Below are positions 15,688 to 21,505 of a DNA stretch of 21,505 bases, piece after piece (positions within the stretch are counted from its first letter, which is position 1; every line of letters starts with the position of its first letter). The stretch spans positions 1 through 21,505 of the forward strand of contig JBOHUX010000020.1 of NCBI GenBank assembly GCA_050734915.1, read 5' to 3'. The position numbers and the translations under genes were made by a program. The DNA is from JBOHUX01 sp050734915 (GTDB lineage: Bacteria; Chloroflexota; Dormibacteria; Dormibacterales; Dormibacteraceae). The notes under the pieces are model-generated. The model saw only the letters and a program-made list of their open reading frames with translations. It was not told the origin of the DNA and ran no database searches.

Positions 15688-15705
15688 GTGCGTATGATCC
15701 CGAAT
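15688..15705 (+). promoter_or_regulatory. moaA leaderless-type -10 box in 18-base divergent gap
   Basis: TATGAT (15693-15698) stands seven bases before the moaA ATG at 15706, with TG four bases ahead of it. There is no ribosome site, so a leaderless message is likely. The promoter's upstream part must lie inside the paaF-like coding region. No convincing box is seen for the opposite gene in this short gap. Confidence 0.5.
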
Positions 15706-16701
15706 ATGGCCAGGGTCCTGCTCGATTCATACGGGCGGATCGCCGACGACCTCCGGATCTCCGTCACCGACCGGTGCAACTTCCGCTGCATCTACTGCAT
15801 GCCGGCCGAGGGGCTGAGGTGGCTGGCGCGGGAGGACATCCTCCGATTCGAGGAGATCCACCGGCTGGCGCGGCTCTTCGTGCGGCGATACGGGGTGCGT
15901 ACCATCCGGATCACGGGCGGCGAGCCCCTGGTCCGGGTCCGGGTCGAGGAGCTGATCGCGATGATCAACGATCTGGACCCCACGCTCGACATCACGATGA
16001 CCACCAACGGCGTCCTTCTGCGCCAGAAGGCCCGGCTGCTGGCGGAGGCGGGCCTCAAGCGGGTCAACGTCTCGCTCGATACCCTCCACATCGACCGCTT
16101 CAAGGACATCGCCCGGAGCGATGCCTTCGAGCGGGTGCTGGACGGGCTGGCCGCCGCCGAGGAGGCGGGCCTGAGGCCGATCAAGCTCAACGTGGTGGTC
16201 ATGAAAGGCCAGAACGACGATGAGGTGGTCGAATTCGCGCGGCTGGCGCGCGAGAAGGCCTACGAGGTCCGCTTCATCGAGTTCATGCCGCTCGACGCGG
16301 ACGGGATCTGGAGCAACGACGCCGTCGTCCCCAGCCGCCGGATCCAGGAACGGATCGAGGATCTCTTCCCGCTCGTCCCCGCCGCCCAGGATCGGCCCGC
16401 GCCCGCGGCCAAGTTCAAGTTCGCGGACGGCGCTCCGGGTGGGATCGGTTTCATCTCCTCCGTCTCGCAGGCGTTCTGCAGCTCCTGCAACCGGGTCCGC
16501 CTGACGGCGGAGGGCGGCCTTAGGACCTGCCTCTTCTCGATGGCGGAGACCCCCCTCCGCGATCTCCTGCGGTCGGGGGCGTCGGACGACGCCATCTGCG
16601 GCGTCATCGAGGAGGCGATCTGGAAGAAGGAGGAGGGCCACCTCATCAATCAGGAGGGGTTCGTCAAGCCTCCCAAGTCGATGAGCCAGATCGGGGGCTG
16701 A
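15706..16701 (+). CDS. moaA: GTP 3',8-cyclase (molybdenum cofactor biosynthesis MoaA)
   Basis: Radical SAM enzyme (331 residues) that begins molybdenum cofactor synthesis by rearranging GTP. The N-terminal cluster is bound by Cys24, Cys28 and Cys31 (CNFRCIYC). GGEPLVR and MTTNG are SAM and GTP site motifs. The C-terminal cluster is bound by Cys258, Cys261 and Cys275, as in E. coli MoaA, and the chain ends in the functional Gly-Gly (SQIGG). An in-frame ATG at 15694 lies inside the -10 box, so 15706 is preferred. MoaC and other cofactor genes are not in the window. Its product supports the molybdenum hydroxylase encoded at 4777-8613. Confidence 0.96.
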   Translation: MARVLLDSYGRIADDLRISVTDRCNFRCIYCMPAEGLRWLAREDILRFEEIHRLARLFVRRYGVRTIRITGGEPLVRVRVEELIAMINDLDPTLDITMTTNGVLLRQKARLLAEAGLKRVNVSLDTLHIDRFKDIARSDAFERVLDGLAAAEEAGLRPIKLNVVVMKGQNDDEVVEFARLAREKAYEVRFIEFMPLDADGIWSNDAVVPSRRIQERIEDLFPLVPAAQDRPAPAAKFKFADGAPGGIGFISSVSQAFCSSCNRVRLTAEGGLRTCLFSMAETPLRDLLRSGASDDAICGVIEEAIWKKEEGHLINQEGFVKPPKSMSQIGG

Positions 16702-16719
16702 GCCTCCCCCGCCGCCGCC

Positions 16720-19512
16720 TCAGCGGCCCGCCCGGCGCCGGCGCTTCCGTTCCAGCAGCTCCTCGCTGAGAGCACGCCCCTGCGCCCTCGGCGGAGTGAC
16801 CGGCGCCGGCCGCGCCGGAGTCGGAGCCGGCGGCGGGGCGGCCGATACCGGCTCCGCCCCCCTCGCCGAGCGCTGGCGGCGGTATCGCTGCACGGTCGTC
16901 CGCAGGCCGGCCAGCTCGGCGGGCACCGCCAGCTCGACCTCGCTCGGCGGGTGCCGGCGGACGACCTCCATGAGCATGCGCATGAGCTGGGCCGGAGTCA
17001 ACATCAGGCGCCGCACGGCGACGTCCAGCGGCCAGAGAACGGCCGCCAGGACCAGGAGCAGCCAGCCCACGTCGGTTGCCACCGGGAAGGGAGGCACGGG
17101 CTCTGACCACGCCGCCGCCGGGTTGGCGAGGAGGCGGCCTCCCTCGTGGGCGAGCTCGGCGAGGAGGGGGTCGTCCCGACCCAGGTGCCGGTACTCGGGC
17201 GGGTAGGGCACGGCAACGGCAAGGTCGGCCCCCGCCACCGCCGCGCCCGAGCGCAGCAACGACACGTGGAGCAGGTAGGCGCCGGTGCCGGCCAGAGGCA
17301 GCCGTCCCCGCCAGCGGCCGGGAGCGACCGGCGCCAACTGCTGGTCGAGCCCGCTCAGGTCGGGAGCGACGCCGGTCACCCGCACGGTGCCGCCGCCGGT
17401 CCCGCTCACCGCCACCTCCAGTCCGTCGCCCGAGACCGAGGTCTGGACCGCCAGGGGACCGGCGGCGGGATCGGGCAGCGACCACGCGACCATCCTGGCC
17501 AGGAGCCGGCCCCCCACCGACGCGGCCAGCAACGAGTTCGTCCAGCGGCCCTCGGCATCGCTCGTCCAGGCCACAGCGCGGCCGAGCCCGTACCGCCAGG
17601 CGGCGAGGACGGGATCGCCCTTGGGGCTGGCGAGGTAGACCTCGGCCGCCGGCTTGGGGCTGGTGACGACGTAACCGCCGAGGGCCGGGAACGCGTCCAG
17701 CGGAACCCCCGCCAGCAGGTCTCCCGACGATGTCACCCGGGGGAAGAAGTGGAACTGCTCGAACCAGGGCCGGAGCGAGGCCCGGCTCTCCTCGAGCATG
17801 ACTTGAGGCACCTGCGAGGGATCGTTGGACTGGAAGAAGCGACCGCCGCCAGCCCGGGCGAGGTCGGCCATGGTCGCCATCAGGGCCTGGCTGCCGTGGA
17901 TGTTGACGCCTATCGCCGAGGTCGTGATCCCCTTCCTCCGGAGCCCGGCGACGACGCCGGCGAGACCGTCCGGCGTCGCGTCGCCGTCGCCGAGGACGAC
18001 GATGTGCTTGAGGACGGCGTCGGTCTTCTGGAGCGCCTGGCCCGCCATGGCGACGAAGGGCAGGTAGCTGGGGGAATCACCGAGCCGGATCGACCCCAGC
18101 CTCGCCTCCGCCGTTCGGCGGTCGCCGACCCGGGTCATGGGCACGGCGAAGCCCTGGCTGCCGTCGGTGACCGCGACCAGGTCCTGGGGGGAGAGCTGAT
18201 CGATGACCGCCCGGGCGGCACCGATCGCGACCTGATCCGCCTGCTGGTCCTCCATCGTCTCCATTACCAGCACCACCGCCACCTTCGGCTTCTCCTTGCG
18301 CGGCGGCAGCTCCATGCTGACCGGGAGCGCCGCCTCGAGCGGGGTGCCCTGCCAGCCGCCCGGGCCGTACGCGTCCGCGCCCCCGATCGTGACCAGGCCG
18401 TGGCCGAGGTCCTTGGCGGCGGCCGCGATGGCCTCCATCGCCCCCGCCGGGAACTGGTCGGCGGCGGCGTCCACCACCACCACGGAGTCGAAGCGGGCGA
18501 TCGCGGCCGTGTCGGTGGGTGCCTGCGCCGCCAGCCTCCGGGTGACCGCCATGCCTGCCGCGCTGAGCGCCGCCGCCATGTTGTCGCCCCCACCGGCGGC
18601 ACCTTCCAGGATCAGGATGCGGGGCGGTCCGACCACCCGCAGGATCGCCTCGCCGACGTTGTTCTGGCTGTAGGTGTCGGGGCTGGCCGTGAGCGCGGCC
18701 CGGACCTGGTGCAGCCCGGGCGCGAGGGGACCGACCTGGAAGCTCTCCACGCTCGAGCCGGCTGGGATGGTGACCGCCCTGCTGGCGACGGCCTCACCAT
18801 CGATGGAGACGTCGATGGTGCCGGTCGCAGGGCCGGTCGAATTCAGGTCCACGGCCACCTCGGCGCTCTGCCCGGCGTGGACCTCGTGCGGAGATTGGAC
18901 GCCGGCCACCAGGACCTCCGCCCGGGGCGCGGAGCCGGCCGGCCGAACGTCCACCCGGACCCCCTCCGCCCTGAGGGCGGCGACGGCGGTGGCGGCGTCG
19001 CCGAGGTTCTGGCGGCCGTCGCTGACCAGCACCAGCTGCCGCGCGTAGCCATCCGGGATCAGCCCGACAGCCAGGCGCAGCGCGCCCTCGATGTCGGTGT
19101 AACCGGGGTCGGGCTGGGTCTGGAAGCCGTCGAAGACGGGGGTGGCGGTGGGCGGCAGCTCGACGGTGGCCTGGTGGCCGAACGTGACGACGCCGAAGAG
19201 GTCGTCGGCCCGCTTCGCCTGGACGAGAGCGCTGACGGCGGCCGCCTCCTGATCGCGGGCCGCCCGGGTGCTGGCGCTGAGGTCGACGACCGCGATCAGG
19301 GCCCGGCGCTGGGGCTGGGTGACCACCCGCACCCCGGCCAGGGAGAGCACGAGCAGCGCGACCAGGACCAGCCGGAGGGCGAGCGCCAGGCGCGACCGGC
19401 CCGGCCCGGCGGCCGGAGGCCTCCGGCGCCAGGCGAGGGCGAAGGCCGGAAGGAGGACCAGGAGGAGGAGGAGCTCGGGGCGCACCACCGCGAGGCCCGC
19501 CCAGGCACCCAC
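16720..19512 (-). CDS. Large membrane vWA protein with GATase1-like domain
   Basis: A 930-residue membrane protein. Two N-terminal hydrophobic segments (about 12-28 and 43-60) precede a vWA domain with an intact metal site, Asp77-Leu-Ser-Ala-Ser81, and SDG at 164-166. A beta-rich CARDB-like stretch (about 198-293) follows. Next is a GATase1-like fold (297-400), with GGADAYGPGGWQGTPLEAALPV but no catalytic Cys. A second vWA domain (about 410-570) is inserted there; its DxSxS motif has become Met-Glu-Thr-Met-Glu (418-422). A C-terminal membrane helix (815-833) leads to a Pro/Ala-rich, basic cytoplasmic tail. The GTG start lies one base after the stop of the BatA-like gene. Homologues occur with MoxR ATPases and DUF58 proteins; the function is unknown, possibly cell-envelope assembly. 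Confidence 0.9.
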   Translation of the reverse strand: MGAWAGLAVVRPELLLLLVLLPAFALAWRRRPPAAGPGRSRLALALRLVLVALLVLSLAGVRVVTQPQRRALIAVVDLSASTRAARDQEAAAVSALVQAKRADDLFGVVTFGHQATVELPPTATPVFDGFQTQPDPGYTDIEGALRLAVGLIPDGYARQLVLVSDGRQNLGDAATAVAALRAEGVRVDVRPAGSAPRAEVLVAGVQSPHEVHAGQSAEVAVDLNSTGPATGTIDVSIDGEAVASRAVTIPAGSSVESFQVGPLAPGLHQVRAALTASPDTYSQNNVGEAILRVVGPPRILILEGAAGGGDNMAAALSAAGMAVTRRLAAQAPTDTAAIARFDSVVVVDAAADQFPAGAMEAIAAAAKDLGHGLVTIGGADAYGPGGWQGTPLEAALPVSMELPPRKEKPKVAVVLVMETMEDQQADQVAIGAARAVIDQLSPQDLVAVTDGSQGFAVPMTRVGDRRTAEARLGSIRLGDSPSYLPFVAMAGQALQKTDAVLKHIVVLGDGDATPDGLAGVVAGLRRKGITTSAIGVNIHGSQALMATMADLARAGGGRFFQSNDPSQVPQVMLEESRASLRPWFEQFHFFPRVTSSGDLLAGVPLDAFPALGGYVVTSPKPAAEVYLASPKGDPVLAAWRYGLGRAVAWTSDAEGRWTNSLLAASVGGRLLARMVAWSLPDPAAGPLAVQTSVSGDGLEVAVSGTGGGTVRVTGVAPDLSGLDQQLAPVAPGRWRGRLPLAGTGAYLLHVSLLRSGAAVAGADLAVAVPYPPEYRHLGRDDPLLAELAHEGGRLLANPAAAWSEPVPPFPVATDVGWLLLVLAAVLWPLDVAVRRLMLTPAQLMRMLMEVVRRHPPSEVELAVPAELAGLRTTVQRYRRQRSARGAEPVSAAPPPAPTPARPAPVTPPRAQGRALSEELLERKRRRRAGR

Positions 19513-19513
19513 C

Positions 19514-21319
19514 TCAGGCCCTCCTCAGGAAGACCAGCCACTCGGCCGCCAGCAGCGCCAGGGCGGCCGCCGCGAGCCAGGGCCAGACCTCCAGCGTCCC
19601 CCGCCGCCCGCCCCGCGCGGGGGGCGTCGCCTCCGAGACGGGCGGCGCCGCTCCGGGCTGGATGCGGGACTGGGCGGGGTCCTGGAAATCGACCACGAAC
19701 GAGCTGGTGCGGCCGCCGCCCGGGAGCAGCTGGCGAACGGTGTAGACGCCGGGAGCCGAGGTGTCGGTGAAGGGGGCCGCCGGGAAGGGGGGCGCCAGCC
19801 GCGCGGTGGTCCCCCCGGGCGTCGTCACCTCGAGCCGGCGGGCGCCCGGCTCGGCGACCAGCGGCACCGAGTCGCCGGGCGACAGCACCTGGCCCTCGAA
19901 TGCCCCCGGCAGGAGGCGGGCGACGAGGTTCTGGATCAGGATCGGGAAGGCGGCTCGCAGCGGCAGGTCGGAGCGATGGATGTCGAAGGTCAGCTCCGCC
20001 ACCGCCGGGGAGCCCTCGTGGATCAGGAGCAGGGGCCCGTTGACCGCCGAGACCACGGTCCGCCAGCCGGGCGGCACCACCACCCGGGCGGCGGCCTGGA
20101 CGTGGACATCGGCCAGGTTGACGTCCCGGAGAAGGGTCTCGTCGGGCGCCGCCGGCAGCACTCCGCCGGGGTCGATCGCCGGCCCCGCCGGGACCGGCCC
20201 CCGCCCGAGCGGCGGCGCCACCACCAGGGCGGGCTGGGGGAGCGGGCCGGGAGGCACCCAGCCGTCGAACACATAGAGGTCGTACGGCCCCGGCCGGTAG
20301 CCGGCCGGCTTGACCACCCGGACGTCGAGGCCGGGATGGAGCCGCAGGGCGCGCGCGAGGAAGCCGTTCTCGGCGGTTACGAGCAGGGCCCGGTGCCGGA
20401 TCGGGGTCCCGGTCGGAAGCCAGGCGTTGTCGTCGAGGGCGAAGGCGTCGCCCGGAGTCAGGCTCGCCTCCAGGATCCGGGTTCCGGCCGGGAGCCGCGT
20501 CCAGACCACGTCGGTGCTGGATCCCCCCTCGATGTGGGCGGGGAGAACGTCCGCAAGGCGTCCGTCGGCGATCATCCGCACCTGCAGGTCGCGAGCCCGG
20601 CGGCCGTAGTTGACGATCCGCATGAAGATGCCCTGGGGAGCGGCCGCGATCGCCTCGATGCCCGTGTTCTCCCCGCTGGTGCCGACCGGCAGGTAGGTGA
20701 GGGGGGCGGCGAGGGTAGGCGGCGAGGCGGCCGGAGTGAGATGCCCGTCGCCGATGAGGACAATCGATCCCTCCCGCCCCGCCAGGATCGCGTCCGCGAG
20801 CGAGGCTCCCTCCCCGAAGTCGGCCGGCCCCGTTCCCGGGCGGGCGGCGTCGAGGGCCGCGGCCAGGCGGGACGGATCGGACGTCGGGGCGGCCAGGAGG
20901 CGGGCGTGCCTCTCCAGCTCGATGACCGCCATCCGCTGGCCGGGGCCGAGCTGGGACGCCAGCCGCCGGGTCCGCGCCACCGCCGCCCCGAACCGGCTGG
21001 GGGTGGCGTCGGTGGCGGTCATGCTGGCGGAGCCATCGAGAAGAACGACAGTGGTGCCGGTGATGCCGGCCGCGCCGGGCAGCGCCGGACGCATCAAGGC
21101 CAGCGCCACCGCCGCCGCCGCCGCCAGCTGCAGGAGGAGGAGGAGACCGGCCCGGATCCTCTGCCAGGGGGCGTTGGCATGGCGGTCCTCGAGATGCGGG
21201 CGCCAGAAGAGCAGGGTCGATACCGGCAGCCGGGGCCGGCGGATCTTGAGGAAGTAGAGCAGCGCGATCGCGGGCAGCCCGATCAGCGCCAGCGCCCCGG
21301 CCGGGGCCAGCAGGCTCAT
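19514..21319 (-). CDS. BatA-like membrane vWA protein
   Basis: A 601-residue protein. The N-terminal BatA domain (MSLLAPAGALALIGLPAIALLY, then FLKIRRPRLPVSTLLFW) has a membrane helix at 5-24 and a second at 58-76. The vWA domain starts at residue 90 with an intact DGSAS metal motif (95-99). A long beta-rich extracytoplasmic region with CARDB-like parts follows, and a final helix lies near 576-597, ending FLRRA. The ATG at 21319 is chosen because the BatA domain begins there; the 25 residues upstream in frame are a shadow of the DUF58 gene, which ends 10 bases before. It is co-transcribed with the large vWA gene and probably acts with a MoxR ATPase. Confidence 0.9.
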   Translation of the reverse strand: MSLLAPAGALALIGLPAIALLYFLKIRRPRLPVSTLLFWRPHLEDRHANAPWQRIRAGLLLLLQLAAAAAVALALMRPALPGAAGITGTTVVLLDGSASMTATDATPSRFGAAVARTRRLASQLGPGQRMAVIELERHARLLAAPTSDPSRLAAALDAARPGTGPADFGEGASLADAILAGREGSIVLIGDGHLTPAASPPTLAAPLTYLPVGTSGENTGIEAIAAAPQGIFMRIVNYGRRARDLQVRMIADGRLADVLPAHIEGGSSTDVVWTRLPAGTRILEASLTPGDAFALDDNAWLPTGTPIRHRALLVTAENGFLARALRLHPGLDVRVVKPAGYRPGPYDLYVFDGWVPPGPLPQPALVVAPPLGRGPVPAGPAIDPGGVLPAAPDETLLRDVNLADVHVQAAARVVVPPGWRTVVSAVNGPLLLIHEGSPAVAELTFDIHRSDLPLRAAFPILIQNLVARLLPGAFEGQVLSPGDSVPLVAEPGARRLEVTTPGGTTARLAPPFPAAPFTDTSAPGVYTVRQLLPGGGRTSSFVVDFQDPAQSRIQPGAAPPVSEATPPARGGRRGTLEVWPWLAAAALALLAAEWLVFLRRA

Positions 21320-21329
21320 CCCGGGTAGC

Positions 21330-21505
21330 TCATCCGGCCACCCGACGGACAAGCCCGGCGGCGGCCGCCGCCCGCAGCGCGGCGCCCAGGTCATCCGAGC
21401 TGATGGTGTTCAGGAACCGGCCCCCGGCGGCCGCCGCCGCCCTCCGGAGATGGTCCCGATGCTCGGCCAGCGCGGCCAGGTAATCGGCCACCAACCCCGA
21501 GGTGA
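21330..21505 (-). CDS. Probable DUF58 protein, C-terminal end (cut by window edge)
   Basis: Only the last 57 codons are present. The translation includes VADYLAALAEHRDHL, a middle GGRFLNTISSDDLG segment and ALRAAAAAGLVRRVAG before TGA. The pattern of a helix with AEH, a short strand and ALR before a basic end is that of the C-terminal part of DUF58 proteins. Position ahead of BatA-like and vWA genes supports this, since MoxR-DUF58-BatA-vWA is a common order. The start lies beyond the right edge. Confidence 0.7.
   Translation of the reverse strand, partial: TSGLVADYLAALAEHRDHLRRAAAAAGGRFLNTISSDDLGAALRAAAAAGLVRRVAG

Noticed and set aside
15688..15705. Molybdenum cofactor riboswitch ahead of moaA
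   Set aside because: The gap is only 18 bases, so no room for the aptamer exists outside the opposite coding sequence.
14909..15730. Apparent fusion of the two crotonase genes in one 557-codon frame
   Set aside because: The upstream part of that frame is arginine-rich shadow sequence; the PaaF-like protein is read in another frame and ends at 14914.
16714..16727. GCCGC-CTCA-GCGGC hairpin between moaA and the vWA gene
   Set aside because: The stem is only 5 bp, has no U-run and partly overlaps the vWA coding end; it is too weak to call a terminator.
17146..19770. 874-codon plus-strand frame opposite the large vWA gene
   Set aside because: Low-complexity antisense frame; the minus strand carries recognisable vWA and membrane segments.

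Overview
This window is strongly GC-rich bacterial chromosome, almost completely coding, with gene junctions of 1-23 bases or short overlaps and no tRNA, rRNA, CRISPR or insertion sequence that I can see. Genes for chorismate synthase, GTP 3',8-cyclase, MenG and a polyprenyl diphosphate synthase point to a chromosome of a menaquinone-using bacterium. High GC, an Eis-type acetyltransferase and several start codons placed 6-7 bases behind a TANNNT box (a leaderless-transcript signature) suggest Actinomycetota or a GC-rich Chloroflexota-type lineage. That assignment is inference and stays open.

Left part (1-4713, all minus strand): a compact IclR-type regulator, chorismate synthase (aroC), a two-subunit GctAB/IpdAB-family CoA transferase and an Eis-like GNAT acetyltransferase, the last three genes overlapping. 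Divergent from the regulator (4777-8613, plus) is a three-gene molybdenum hydroxylase: a [2Fe-2S] subunit, a Mo-cofactor subunit and an FAD subunit that carries the extra four-cysteine insert typical of 4-hydroxybenzoyl-CoA reductase (HcrB). The order small-large-medium is also that of hcrCAB. Behind it, on the opposite strand, lie a KDPG-type aldolase and a kynurenine-formamidase-like cyclase (8633-9942).

Middle part (10135-12136, plus): a TetR regulator, a 126-residue protein that looks like a non-catalytic HexA/HepS-type small subunit, and a complete long-chain polyprenyl diphosphate synthase, all translationally overlapped. Convergent to it (12155-15687, minus) is an operon resembling paaF-paaG-paaJ (enoyl-CoA hydratase, PaaG-type isomerase, thiolase) followed by menG. 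The prenyl synthase and MenG would both serve menaquinone synthesis; the paa-like trio would finish degradation of an aromatic or dicarboxylic acyl-CoA.

Right part: moaA (15706-16701, plus), whose product starts the molybdenum cofactor pathway that the hydroxylase needs, then a minus-strand membrane operon running off the right edge: the C-terminal end of a probable DUF58 protein, a BatA-like vWA protein and a 930-residue double-vWA protein with a GATase1-like fold. This is the usual MoxR/DUF58/BatA arrangement, with MoxR presumably beyond the edge.

The most interesting points are the HcrB-like iron-sulfur insert in a cluster without a visible CoA ligase, the HexA-like small subunit, the leaderless-type promoters, and a 36-bp symmetric palindrome between the cyclase and tetR genes.
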